A stretch of DNA of 64,000 nucleotides. Origin: Bacteroidota bacterium. Its GTDB lineage: Bacteria > Bacteroidota > Ignavibacteria > Palsa-1295. Where the stretch lies: contig JAJPIO010000008.1 in assembly GCA_021324735.1 (NCBI GenBank), positions 51,706-115,705 of the forward strand, read 5' to 3'. The notes below the pieces were generated by a model. That model ran no database searches, was not told where the DNA came from, and saw only the letters and a program-made list of their open reading frames with translations. Each line of letters starts with the position of its first letter. The stretch's first letter is position 1. Both the position numbers and the translations under genes were made by a program. Positions 35,562 to 44,683 of this stretch are shown in pieces.

Positions 35562-38315
35562 ATGATCGTTTTTCGTAGCACATACATCGCGTTATGCGCT
35601 TTTTTTCTTTTGGTCTCAGTTGGCTCGAGAGCCCAATCTCTCAGCGGAAAAGTGACCGATGCATTGAATGGTGAACCACTGGCCGGTGCTCGGGTCGCGA
35701 TCCTGCATACCAGCAGAGGAGCCATCAGCGGCTTAGATGGTTCATACCATCTCGTTCTTCCCGAAGATGCGCACCAATTACGAGTTACGTATTCTGGTTA
35801 CCGCGATACCGTTATCGATCTCAGTAGTGAAACCTCACTGAATATTCAACTTGCTCGGAATGCGACCTCCGGGAAAGAGGTCACTGTGACGGGTACAACC
35901 GAGCATGGCAGTGATGCAAGTTCGTTGCAAGCGGTCCGTAACGCGCAAAACGTGATCAATTCTGTTTCGGCGCGTACCATCGAGGTCTCGCCCGATATTT
36001 CCGTCGCCGATGCATCGCAGCGTCTTTCCGGAGTAACAATGTCTCGCACGGCTGCTACGGGTGATGCGCAATATGCGATCATCCGCGGCATGGACAAGCG
36101 CTATAATTATACGACCGTCAATGGTATCAAAATACCAAGTCCGGATAACAAAGATCGCTACGTCCCACTCGATATTTTCCCGTCTGGTTTGCTCGATAAG
36201 TTGGAGGTCACAAAAACGCTTACTCCTTCGATGGAGGGTGATGCAACGGGCGGGGTAATGGATCTCGTGATGAAGCAATCGCCCGATCATGAGGTCGTAT
36301 CTGCCGAAGCGGGTTCTGGATATGACGGGTTCTTTGGCAGCGCACAAAAATTTTATACGTTCACGGATGATAATGCTCTCTCGCCTCGGGTGGTCCACGG
36401 TAGTACCTATCAGGCAACGATGGCCGATTTCCCGGTCGGGACCTGGTCGCCACGCTCGTTGAATTTTTTACCGGCTGAATATTTCTCCGCTACGCTCGGC
36501 AATCGCTTTGGTGAAGATCAGCAACTCGGTGTCATCGTAGCCGGCAGTTTCCAGAATTCCTACCGCGGGGCGAACACGCTCTTTTTTGAATCCAACATCA
36601 ATCAGCTCACCGGTCTTCCGATCCTCTCCGGATTTGAAAATCGAGAATATAGCACGCTGCAAACGCGTGGTGGAGCGATGGCTAACATTGATTATCGGGC
36701 GGACGATAACAATAAGCTCAATCTTTTTACGATGTATACGAGCCTGCAGAAGCAGCAGCTTCGGAACATGTATGACACGATCAATGCAAAAGGGAGCTGG
36801 CCATTAAATCCGGAGGTCGATTGGACGATTCGAACATCCGACGAAACACAAAATATCTTTAATTCGACACTCTCAGGAGTGGACGTTCTCTTTGGAAAAG
36901 ATCTCGAAGCGGATTGGCATATTGCATACTCCCGAGCAGCACTGAATTCTCCGGATGAAGCGCATCTTTCGATCATGGGCGGAGTCAATTACAAAACACA
37001 GCCACCTACGATCGATCCCTATCTTGCCGATGACAGCAAGCGCATCTGGACGAGTAGTACCGACGAAGATAAGAGCGCTTACCTGACACTCAAAAGTATC
37101 GAGGATGTATTAGGCGCCACGACCGAATTCAGTTATGGTGGAATGTATCGCACGAAAACGCGAACGGCCGGATACGATTCATACGATCTTCGGATCATCA
37201 ATGGTACCCAGTATTACAACGGAGATATCTCGGTCGATACGTTCAAAGTATATAATCCGTACGGTACCGCCGCAAATCCGCTTAACTACGACGCGCATGA
37301 GGATGTCACTGCTGGATTCGTTCAGGCGAAATTCCCGGTCGGACCGGTAACCGTAGTGGGTGGTGTACGAGCGGAGCAAACAAGCTTTGGATGGACTAGC
37401 GCTGAACCGCCCTCCTTGCCGGGTAAAACAGGTTCGGTCTCCTATCTCGATCTTCTGCCATCGGTTAACCTAAAATATTCTCCGACGGATAATCAAAATT
37501 GGCGCCTTGCTTACTTCCGCTCGATCGCGCGGCCAAATTTTTACGAGGTTATCCCAAACGAAGGTATTCCGGGCGATGACTACACGGAGGTCAGCAATGA
37601 CAGCTTGAATCGAACACAGATCGATAATCTCGATCTTCGGTGGGAATATTTTCCCGGTGGATTAGATCAACTTCTCGTTGGTGGATTCTACAAGCGCCTG
37701 CAAAATCCGATCGAATGGGTGATCGAATATGTGCAGGTGAACACTCAATTCCAGCCACGGAATCTGGGCGTGGCGACGAACTATGGTTTTGAACTCGACT
37801 TCCGAAAGTTCTTCTCCAACTTTGGAATTCAGGGCAACTATACATATACGAATTCCCAGATTACAACGAGCAAAGTTGCCACCCATTATGTCACCGGCAC
37901 CGGAGTCGTCTTCGATACGGTCCAGCAGACACGTCCCTTGGAAGGCCAGGCCGACCATATCGGAAATCTGTCACTGCTTTACAAAAATTTCGAAACTGGT
38001 ACCGATGCACAAATAAGCGCGGTCTACACCGGTACTGCAATCGTCGGCGTCTCGACATACAAGGACAACGACGTTTGGCAAAAAGGATTTTTGCAGATCG
38101 ATCTTTCGGGCGAGCAGCGCCTTATCGGTAATCTCTCGATCTACCTCAAGGTAACGAACCTGCTGAATGCTGCTCGGGAAGAGGTCATTCATACTGCGTA
38201 TCAGGATTCGCAATACCCGCAACCCATTGCTAATCAAGTGAACGGACAAGATCTGCTCGTTCGTCGGGAGTTGTACAATCGCAATTACGTCCTTGGTTTT
38301 CGCTTCAAGATGTAA
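35562..38315 (+). CDS. TonB-dependent receptor of a phosphoesterase operon
   Basis: The 917-residue outer-membrane receptor has a signal peptide (about 1-24) and a carboxypeptidase-regulatory-like domain (SGKVTDALNGEPLAGARV). Its plug is unusual, of the type seen in long TonB receptors (DASQRLSGVTMSRTAATGDA ... IRGMDKRYNYTTVNGI). A large barrel follows, ending NRNYVLGFRFKM. It heads a tight operon: a beta-helix lipoprotein 43 bases downstream, then two metallophosphoesterase lipoproteins. The likely job is to import products or substrates of those surface enzymes, plausibly phosphate or a phosphorylated compound. The ligand is inferred from neighbours only. Confidence 0.9.
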   Translation: MIVFRSTYIALCAFFLLVSVGSRAQSLSGKVTDALNGEPLAGARVAILHTSRGAISGLDGSYHLVLPEDAHQLRVTYSGYRDTVIDLSSETSLNIQLARNATSGKEVTVTGTTEHGSDASSLQAVRNAQNVINSVSARTIEVSPDISVADASQRLSGVTMSRTAATGDAQYAIIRGMDKRYNYTTVNGIKIPSPDNKDRYVPLDIFPSGLLDKLEVTKTLTPSMEGDATGGVMDLVMKQSPDHEVVSAEAGSGYDGFFGSAQKFYTFTDDNALSPRVVHGSTYQATMADFPVGTWSPRSLNFLPAEYFSATLGNRFGEDQQLGVIVAGSFQNSYRGANTLFFESNINQLTGLPILSGFENREYSTLQTRGGAMANIDYRADDNNKLNLFTMYTSLQKQQLRNMYDTINAKGSWPLNPEVDWTIRTSDETQNIFNSTLSGVDVLFGKDLEADWHIAYSRAALNSPDEAHLSIMGGVNYKTQPPTIDPYLADDSKRIWTSSTDEDKSAYLTLKSIEDVLGATTEFSYGGMYRTKTRTAGYDSYDLRIINGTQYYNGDISVDTFKVYNPYGTAANPLNYDAHEDVTAGFVQAKFPVGPVTVVGGVRAEQTSFGWTSAEPPSLPGKTGSVSYLDLLPSVNLKYSPTDNQNWRLAYFRSIARPNFYEVIPNEGIPGDDYTEVSNDSLNRTQIDNLDLRWEYFPGGLDQLLVGGFYKRLQNPIEWVIEYVQVNTQFQPRNLGVATNYGFELDFRKFFSNFGIQGNYTYTNSQITTSKVATHYVTGTGVVFDTVQQTRPLEGQADHIGNLSLLYKNFETGTDAQISAVYTGTAIVGVSTYKDNDVWQKGFLQIDLSGEQRLIGNLSIYLKVTNLLNAAREEVIHTAYQDSQYPQPIANQVNGQDLLVRRELYNRNYVLGFRFKM

Positions 38316-38358
38316 GAAGAAAAAAGTTTTCTATTATACTCAATTCTCTTTTTTTACT

Positions 38359-39828
38359 ATGACACTTCGATCGACATTGAATAGGACAGTAGGTGTAGCA
38401 TTGCTGTCTCTCTTGCTCGCGGCCTGTTCCACGAGCACCAGCGTACAGGTTTCTCAGCCGCCGCCACAGGTGGGCGCAACGATCAGCAAAGATACATTGC
38501 GCGGAACATTAAAAGGTACCTTAGTACAGGGTCATACCTATTACATGGATAGCAACGTCGTCGTTGCTGCGGGTGATACACTGCTCATTCAGCCAGGTGT
38601 TACCGTGATCGTTCTGAACACCGGTATTTCCAATGCGGCAGGTGCTCCGGAGTTTCAGGTCTACGGTACGTTCATCAGCGCCGGTTCGAAGGACCAACCG
38701 GTTTATCTCACTGTTGCACCGAACCTGCGCAAATATACTTCGCTGACGGACGTCAATTCTGGCGCCCTTTGGGGTGGTATTCAGTGTGCGGCTCCGAAGA
38801 ACGGCGCCGGTGGTTCGGGTGACCTCATCCTCAAATGGACACACGTTGAATTTGCGGGTGGTTCGGCTGGTACGAACGATCCTATCGTCACGGGTGGTGG
38901 TGCACGTTACGCGATCTGGTTTCAAAATCCGAGCGCTAACTTCATTATGGAAGATTCGTGGCTTACGGGATCGACGGACGATCCGCTGCGTGTCTCGGGC
39001 GGAAAGATCGGTATCTTCCGTAATGTCATTGAGTGTGCCGCTCCAACAAGTGGCGACTTCAACATGAAGTCCGGCACGGTAGGGGATATCGCCTATAATC
39101 TTTTCGTCGGCGTTTGCACGAATGGTCCAAAGCTTGCGAACACCGGTGGTATTAACCCAGAGTGTAACGTCAATATCTATAATAACACCATCGTTACTTG
39201 CGGCTGGCGATGCACGAAGGATGGCCGCGCAGGTTCCACCGACATTGAAGGCGGTGCACGAGGTATCGAGTACAATAACCTGATCGTGAATAGCCGTACC
39301 GGATTCCGTCTGGTTGGTGGAAGCGCTATCGCAGATACTGGCAATACCTTTTACGATTATCAATATTATTACGGCGCTGCGGACTCGGTTGTCAAAGGAT
39401 TCTATCCGGTCGATGGCATTCAGGGAAAGGGTAAACACGATGTTGCCGGCACAGCAGGTCAGAACGACCCGATGTTCGTCGGATACAGCGTAACACAAGT
39501 GCCGACGAACCTCTACGTCTCGAAGGTGCCATTTTCTTCACAGCAGCCAGTCGAAAACCTGATGCGCACGATGGATGAGAAAGGCAATCAGCGTTTTAAC
39601 GATCTAAGCACAAGCTTCAAGAGCGATTTTCATCTTCAGCAGAATTCGCCGTGTGTAGGTAAAGCATACACCGGCACTGTTAAAGGTGCAACCGGTTCCG
39701 CATTGCCTGTGCCGATGGCTGTTGTTCCGCAAAAGAGCGCTTCCAATCCGTTCGGTGCCGAGGGCGTCGTCGGTCTCGGTAAGGACTTTGGTGCTTACCA
39801 AATGGACGGTTCTGGCAACCAGCAATAA
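38359..39828 (+). CDS. Right-handed beta-helix lipoprotein
   Basis: From the ATG at 38359 the protein has 489 residues, with lipobox LLAAC (Cys at about 22). Residues about 70-330 show short repeating coils (GDTLLIQPGVTVIVLNTG, EFQVYGTFISAG, WGGIQC, EFAGGSAG, YNNLIVNSRTGF), the pattern of a parallel beta-helix such as in carbohydrate or phosphate-ester binding proteins. The end mentions a repeat-free tail FGAEGVVGLGKDFGAYQMDG. It lies between the receptor and the phosphoesterases (gap of eight bases to the next gene). It is probably an outer-membrane-anchored binding or capture protein for the receptor. Confidence 0.82.
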   Translation: MTLRSTLNRTVGVALLSLLLAACSTSTSVQVSQPPPQVGATISKDTLRGTLKGTLVQGHTYYMDSNVVVAAGDTLLIQPGVTVIVLNTGISNAAGAPEFQVYGTFISAGSKDQPVYLTVAPNLRKYTSLTDVNSGALWGGIQCAAPKNGAGGSGDLILKWTHVEFAGGSAGTNDPIVTGGGARYAIWFQNPSANFIMEDSWLTGSTDDPLRVSGGKIGIFRNVIECAAPTSGDFNMKSGTVGDIAYNLFVGVCTNGPKLANTGGINPECNVNIYNNTIVTCGWRCTKDGRAGSTDIEGGARGIEYNNLIVNSRTGFRLVGGSAIADTGNTFYDYQYYYGAADSVVKGFYPVDGIQGKGKHDVAGTAGQNDPMFVGYSVTQVPTNLYVSKVPFSSQQPVENLMRTMDEKGNQRFNDLSTSFKSDFHLQQNSPCVGKAYTGTVKGATGSALPVPMAVVPQKSASNPFGAEGVVGLGKDFGAYQMDGSGNQQ

Positions 39829-39836
39829 TACGGTCA

Positions 39837-40880
39837 ATGAGTACTCGAAATTTCGGAGCGGCCACCACTATCGTGGCCGCTCTCCTTTGTGCGACACTTG
39901 TGTCGTGTTTTAAAAAGGATAACGACACAGTTGATTATTCTTTTGTCGTTGTGGGCGGATGCCGCGTTGACAAAGCGGATACGAATACGACCCTGAACCC
40001 GAGCGGTGCGAACGTCGCCGAACTCGATCGCACACTGGAAGATGTTGCGCAGCTCGATCCGAAGCCGGCGTACGTCTTCTTCGCCGGCGATATGATCTAC
40101 GGGTATGAGCCGGATACCGCAAAGCTTGGACGCATGTTTGCGGCGTGGCGCGATCACGTTCAGCAATCGCCCGTTGTGAAAGCGGGCATCAAGGTCGTTG
40201 CCGTTACCGGCAATCATGAGATGCAGGATACGGACCGAAAATCGTTTGCCGGCGCCGAAATGGCGTGGGAAAGAGAGATGTCACCATTCATTTATGGTGA
40301 TAATGGTCCCCATGCAGGTGGGCTGGATAGTTTAACGACCGATCAAAGCAAGCTTACCTATTCCTTCAATTATAAGGATGCTCACTTTATCGTCCTGAAT
40401 ACTGATCCTGTTGGTCAGGATTCTCATATACCTGCTCATTGGGTCGCAGATGATATTACCGCCGCTCGTAAGGCCGGCGCAAAGCATATTTTCCCGATCG
40501 GCCATAAGCCGGCATTCGCTCCGGATGGCGGCACGGAAGGACTCACTTTTGGGAATAGAAGCGATCTTTGGCAATCGCTTGAAAATAACCATGTTGAAGC
40601 GATGCTTGCTTCACACGTTCACGTCTTCTGGCCGTTTCAACCGCATCATGCCAAAACCTGGATGCTTGTTGGCGGTAACGGTGGAACACAGCTCGAGAAG
40701 AATCTACCGCCGAACAAACAGTATTTTGGCTTTACACTCGTAACGGTAATGAAGAGCGGGCGCGTGATCGTAAAAAGTTATGGCCGCGATGTTCCGAAAG
40801 AAGGATATGCCGCCGTAGCTGCTTCTTCTAAATATCCGACAACCGTTCGCGATTCACTTGATGTAACCTGGAAGGATTAA
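39837..40880 (+). CDS. Calcineurin-like metallophosphoesterase lipoprotein
   Basis: The 347-residue lipoprotein (lipobox LVSC, Cys near 24) belongs to the calcineurin-like phosphoesterases, which use a two-metal centre to hydrolyse phosphate esters. Metal-binding blocks appear in order: GGC then FAGDM (about 83), TGNHE (about 124), a GHKP, and SHVHV (about 258). The purple acid phosphatase-like layout (GNHE, then GHKP, then xHxH) points to an extracytoplasmic phosphatase. It has a paralogue immediately downstream. Exact substrate unknown. It belongs to the TonB-receptor operon, as gaps are only 8 and 4 bases. Confidence 0.88.
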   Translation: MSTRNFGAATTIVAALLCATLVSCFKKDNDTVDYSFVVVGGCRVDKADTNTTLNPSGANVAELDRTLEDVAQLDPKPAYVFFAGDMIYGYEPDTAKLGRMFAAWRDHVQQSPVVKAGIKVVAVTGNHEMQDTDRKSFAGAEMAWEREMSPFIYGDNGPHAGGLDSLTTDQSKLTYSFNYKDAHFIVLNTDPVGQDSHIPAHWVADDITAARKAGAKHIFPIGHKPAFAPDGGTEGLTFGNRSDLWQSLENNHVEAMLASHVHVFWPFQPHHAKTWMLVGGNGGTQLEKNLPPNKQYFGFTLVTVMKSGRVIVKSYGRDVPKEGYAAVAASSKYPTTVRDSLDVTWKD

Positions 40881-40884
40881 GTTC

Positions 40885-42003
40885 GTGTCTCGAAAAGCTT
40901 CATTCGATACGTGGCTGGCTGTTGTGGTAATGGCAATCGTTGCCGCAGCAGCCAGTGCATTTATTTTCGGTTGCTCCCACGCTTCGAGTACTCCCTCGAA
41001 TACTCCGACGGATACGACGAAGCATCCTACCGATACTACGCATTACCCCATCGTTGGAAGCGATACGGTACTCTTTTCCTTTGTCACATTCGGTTGCAAT
41101 CGATTGGATAAGGGCGATACGGCCGGAAGCCCGAGCACTGCGAATATTATGCAGCTCGATCGCACGTTCGACGATATTATGAATCTAACGCCTCGGCCCG
41201 ATATGCTCATAGCGACCGGAGACGTTATTCTCGGAAAAACTATCGATACTTCTGTTACCGGACGCCAGCTTCGCGCCTGGCTTGCCCATTATCAGTCACA
41301 ACCGATCGCATCGTCAGGGATCAAACTTATCATGGTGCCCGGTAATCATGAGTTCAATGACGGAGCGCAGAGTGCGCCGCTCGAGAAACAATGGCTGCTA
41401 GTAATGGCGCCATATATCGTAGGCACTAACGGACCGAAACCGGGTGGCAACGATGCGCTCACAACGGACCAGAGTCAGCTCACCTATTCCTTCGATTATA
41501 AAGGTAGCCATTTTGTAATGATGAACAGCGATCCGGCATTGGAAGGCTCGACGATATCCGTTGGCTGGGTCTCGCAGGACTTAGTACAAGCTCGTGCCGC
41601 AGGAGCCAAACATATTTTCCTGTTTGCACACAAGCCGGCTTATAATTGGACCAACAATGGAGCGACAAGCCTTGTCGGTACTGCCAATCGGGATGCGTTG
41701 TGGTCTGCCATGGAGGCGAATCATGCAGAGGCAATGTTTTCGGCGCATAACCATATTTACCGGCGAATGCAACCGACTGGTAAAAGTTATATGATCGTTG
41801 CCGGCAATGGTGGAAGCTCGCTGGAAAACCCGGTTGGTGCCGATCGTAATTTTGGATTCACGCTCGTGCAGGTGATGACGAACGGCAAAGTGATCGAGAA
41901 GGCATACGCGCGTGAGTATGGTACTAACTATACCGATCCGTGTCCTTCGTATCAGTATCCAACGACTCTTCGCGATTCGCTGGATATTAGTTGGAAATAT
42001 TGA
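40885..42003 (+). CDS. Second calcineurin-like metallophosphoesterase lipoprotein
   Basis: This 372-residue GTG-started protein is a paralogue of the preceding gene. Lipobox FIFGC (Cys near 30) is followed by a Thr/Pro/Asp linker. The same blocks occur: ATGDV, PGNHE, AHKP and AHNH. FGCNRLDKGDT matches the GGCRVDKADT of its sibling, and both end RDSLD-(I/V)-(S/T)WK. It follows the first phosphoesterase by four bases and ends with TGA. The pair arose by tandem duplication and may differ in substrate. Confidence 0.87.
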   Translation: MSRKASFDTWLAVVVMAIVAAAASAFIFGCSHASSTPSNTPTDTTKHPTDTTHYPIVGSDTVLFSFVTFGCNRLDKGDTAGSPSTANIMQLDRTFDDIMNLTPRPDMLIATGDVILGKTIDTSVTGRQLRAWLAHYQSQPIASSGIKLIMVPGNHEFNDGAQSAPLEKQWLLVMAPYIVGTNGPKPGGNDALTTDQSQLTYSFDYKGSHFVMMNSDPALEGSTISVGWVSQDLVQARAAGAKHIFLFAHKPAYNWTNNGATSLVGTANRDALWSAMEANHAEAMFSAHNHIYRRMQPTGKSYMIVAGNGGSSLENPVGADRNFGFTLVQVMTNGKVIEKAYAREYGTNYTDPCPSYQYPTTLRDSLDISWKY

Positions 42004-42049
42004 GAGTTTCTAGCGACGTAGATATCCCACTACGGCTTTCCATTCCCAA

Positions 42050-42086
42050 TAAAAAAATCCATTAAGTCGTTGAAACTTAATGGATT
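42050..42086 (-). terminator. Terminator of the tRNA-Gln gene
   Basis: A perfect 12-base stem (42056-42067 with 42075-42086) with a seven-base loop directly follows the tRNA. It is followed on the leftward strand by a run of seven T. Confidence 0.92.
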
Positions 42087-42088
42087 AG

Positions 42089-42160
42089 CTGCCTCGCCAG
42101 GACTCGAACCTGGAACCTACTGATCCAGAGTCAGCCGCCATACCATTAGGCCACGAGGCA
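42089..42160 (-). tRNA. tRNA-Gln (anticodon CUG)
   Basis: On the leftward strand the sequence folds as a cloverleaf. The acceptor TGCCTCG pairs with CGAGGCA, and the D arm holds TAATGGTAT. The anticodon stem GCTGA/TCAGT encloses the loop CTCTGGA, giving anticodon CUG. The T arm is CCAGG-TTCGAGT-CCTGG. The discriminator base is G and the 3' CCA is not encoded. A terminator follows immediately. Confidence 0.95.
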
Positions 42161-42282
42161 ATGTTCGCACGGCTTCCGCCGTACTCTGGGCTCGCAGTAA
42201 CAGCCCACTCCTCGCGGAGGTTTCGACTATGGAGTAAACTTGAATAAAAGCGAAGTTACAAAAGCTCTTGAGGAATGCCACC

Positions 42283-42876
42283 CTAATCCTCTATTCCATA
42301 TTTTAGCGCAAGGCTGTAAAAAATTGAGGTGATTCGCCAATGCAGCGCATTCAGATCCGTTATCGTGGAAAGCGGCACATTCCAGCTTATGGCCGGTGAG
42401 AGTTCAACAGGACCCATCGAGATATTCCAACCACAGGAAGAAAGCAAGCCGACGGCAAGCCCTCGATGGTAAGGTACCAAATTCGAATCATGATCGCCGC
42501 CTGTTGCAATAGAACTATGTAATACCGAAAGGTCGAGACCAGAAGCGAAGAATGGCCCCCAATCGAAACCGCCATCTGCTTCCACACAAAGCCGATAATA
42601 TTTAGTATGCAGTCCGTCGGTGATCTGATCGCGCACACCAAAGTGCATGGAAATAGAAGAGATCGGCGAGAGACTTTGCTGAACGATCATCGACTCTATC
42701 GGGCCGATACCAGTACGTTGCGTGCTAAGATCGCCTTGCGCAATGATACGATAATCATCCGCAAGGCCATATTCCACGCCGATATAGGTCGTCGGTGACC
42801 AGCTGGAATGGGGATGGTAGCGGCCTTGCCCGAACGCCGCACTCACACACACCAGCATTGCAACGACAACCTTCAT
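42283..42876 (-). CDS. Small secreted outer-membrane barrel-like protein
   Basis: The 197-residue protein has a signal peptide (1-16, ending AAFGQ). It has alternating strands rich in Tyr, Ser and Gly (TTYIGVEYGL, ISMHFGVRDQI, GWNISMGPVELSPAISWNV) that suggest an eight-strand barrel. Its end (LNALHWRITSIFYSLALKYG) resembles the end of the protein at 43990, so the two are distant paralogues flanking the permease gene. Function unknown. Confidence 0.78.
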   Translation of the reverse strand: MKVVVAMLVCVSAAFGQGRYHPHSSWSPTTYIGVEYGLADDYRIIAQGDLSTQRTGIGPIESMIVQQSLSPISSISMHFGVRDQITDGLHTKYYRLCVEADGGFDWGPFFASGLDLSVLHSSIATGGDHDSNLVPYHRGLAVGLLSSCGWNISMGPVELSPAISWNVPLSTITDLNALHWRITSIFYSLALKYGIED

Positions 42877-42983
42877 GGGAGAAACAACTTCGCACTCCCC
42901 TAAATGTTACACCCTTGTTATAATAATATTAAAGATAGCGATTCGAAACAAAACATCCGCACTCAGGTACAACGCTTGTTTAA

Positions 42984-43976
42984 TTGCCGTCCGTGCAATT
43001 GCTCAGATCAGTGCCCATTATATCTCCTCAACGGCTTACGGTTTCGCGGCGTACGCTTCTTACGATCGCTGCATGGATCGCGCTGTGTTCGATCTGGGGA
43101 TCGACGTTTGCCGCAATAAAGATCGGTCTCACATTTCTGCCGCCGTTCACGTTTGCCTCAGCTCGATTTATTGTCGCCTTCCTTGCACTTGCCTCCATTG
43201 CATGGTTTCAGAGGAGCCGGCTTCCAACGCGAACAGAACTTCAAGTTATTATAAAGACCGGCCTCCTTCAATTTACAGTGAATTACGGTCTCGTTTTTTG
43301 GGGAGAACGCTACATCTCTTCGGGGCTTACGGCTATTCTACAGGCGACGATCCCGCTCTTTGGATTTCTTATCGCGCATTATAAGCTACATAACGAGCGC
43401 CTTAGTATTAAGCGAATTGCAGGACTACTCTTAGGGCTTGCCGGAGTTGTTGCGATCTTTTCAGATCAGATCCAACTCGGCGGTAGCGATATGCTTATCG
43501 GCTCGTTTGCGATCTTGCTCGGAGCATTCTGTGCGGCTTATTCGAGTGTGCTCGTAAAAGCAAATGCACAATCGATCGATAGTCCGGTACTTATCAGTGG
43601 TCAGATCGCTGTGGGCGTTATTCCCCTTATCGGATATTCTTTTATTGCGGAGGGCGGCTTCTTCTCCGTTCATTGGACATGGAATGCGGTGACTGCTGTT
43701 GGGTACCTTGCTATTATCGGTACGGTTGTGGCCTTTACAATATTTTATTGGCTTATCAAACACACGCCAGTTACCAGTTCTCAGCTTACGTCGCTTGTAA
43801 TTCCAGTTGCTGCTGTGTTGGTCGGCGTCATTTTTTTAGGTGAGACGGTATCGCAGAAGGTGATCGTAGGCGGTGTCTCGATCCTTGTGGGCCTTTCGAT
43901 CATATTATGGCCGTCAGCAAGTAATCGTGGTGTTGTAGATTCCAACTTACAGCCAGCGAGCATTCAGGAAGCGTAA
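42984..43976 (+). CDS. EamA/DMT-family membrane transporter
   Basis: The drug/metabolite transporter superfamily protein has ten predicted membrane helices in two EamA halves. Marks include WGSTFAAIKIGLTFLPP in helix 1-2 and the C-terminal PVAAVLVGVIFLGE. The substrate cannot be read from sequence. Amino acids, nucleobase metabolites or toxic compounds are typical of the family. The TTG start at 42984 is uncertain. In-frame GTG at 42993 or 43011 would remove a few residues before helix 1. It sits divergent to the barrel protein upstream. Confidence 0.9.
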   Translation: MPSVQLLRSVPIISPQRLTVSRRTLLTIAAWIALCSIWGSTFAAIKIGLTFLPPFTFASARFIVAFLALASIAWFQRSRLPTRTELQVIIKTGLLQFTVNYGLVFWGERYISSGLTAILQATIPLFGFLIAHYKLHNERLSIKRIAGLLLGLAGVVAIFSDQIQLGGSDMLIGSFAILLGAFCAAYSSVLVKANAQSIDSPVLISGQIAVGVIPLIGYSFIAEGGFFSVHWTWNAVTAVGYLAIIGTVVAFTIFYWLIKHTPVTSSQLTSLVIPVAAVLVGVIFLGETVSQKVIVGGVSILVGLSIILWPSASNRGVVDSNLQPASIQEA

Positions 43977-43989
43977 AACAGGGCATTCG

Positions 43990-44640
43990 CTAAAATCGTA
44001 CTTCGATCGATCCGTAGATCGTCGTGATCTTCCAGTTCGTTGCTTGCTCGATGCTGAGATCGTTCATTGGCACATCGGCAGTGAGAATGGGTGCTACCTG
44101 AATGCCACCAAGATTGAATTCGTAGCCGGCAGAAAACTTTGTCGCATAGCGTGCGGAGCGAACATTGATCGCCGTGTCCGGATTGAAGGCGGAATCCGTT
44201 TCACTCTCCGAGCCTGCAATGTGGTGGAATGCACTGGAAGTAAGAAGTCCGAGGCTAGGCGCGGCCTGCACAAAGAGTCCCGTGCCTGGCACGGTAAACC
44301 GAATATATGGATCGAGATTGAGGTAGAGTAATTTTATCTCTTCCTGATCACCATTCGCAAGGCGTGCAACGCCTGTGGTATCGGACTCTGCCGACGTAAA
44401 TTGATTAAAGGAGACTCCCGGCCGAAGACCGATCTTAAAACCCGCAAAAGAAATAAGGTCGTACGAAAGACCACCCATGAGTTGATAGCCGCTGCCAAAC
44501 GCGAATGTACAGCCACAGGGAGCGATATAATGTCCCGATTGATTCGTAGCGCCGCCGCCTATTTCGATACCCATTTGAGCGTTGACACGATGGGCAAACA
44601 TGAAAGAGATAACAGCAATGATCGCAAGCGTCTTTTTCAT
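43990..44640 (-). CDS. Small outer-membrane barrel-like protein
   Basis: Start chosen at the ATG at 44640 (MKKTLAIIAVISFMFAHRVNAQ, a clear signal peptide). The longer frame to 44730 overlaps the 3' end of clpX. The 216 mature-type residues show GIEIGGGATN, GFKIGLRPGVSFNQF, TKFSAGYEFNLGGIQVAPIL and the C-terminal NWKITTIYGSIEVRF, typical of the PorT-like or outer-membrane-barrel families. It converges with the EamA gene (13 bases apart). Function unknown. Confidence 0.8.
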   Translation of the reverse strand: MKKTLAIIAVISFMFAHRVNAQMGIEIGGGATNQSGHYIAPCGCTFAFGSGYQLMGGLSYDLISFAGFKIGLRPGVSFNQFTSAESDTTGVARLANGDQEEIKLLYLNLDPYIRFTVPGTGLFVQAAPSLGLLTSSAFHHIAGSESETDSAFNPDTAINVRSARYATKFSAGYEFNLGGIQVAPILTADVPMNDLSIEQATNWKITTIYGSIEVRF

Positions 44641-44683
44641 TTTTAAAATTGTAAGGATGAGTTGAGAAGCAGCCCCAAGTACC

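Noticed and set aside
38521..39498. 325-codon leftward open frame
   Set aside because: Antisense to the beta-helix lipoprotein. No start signal, no recognisable domain.
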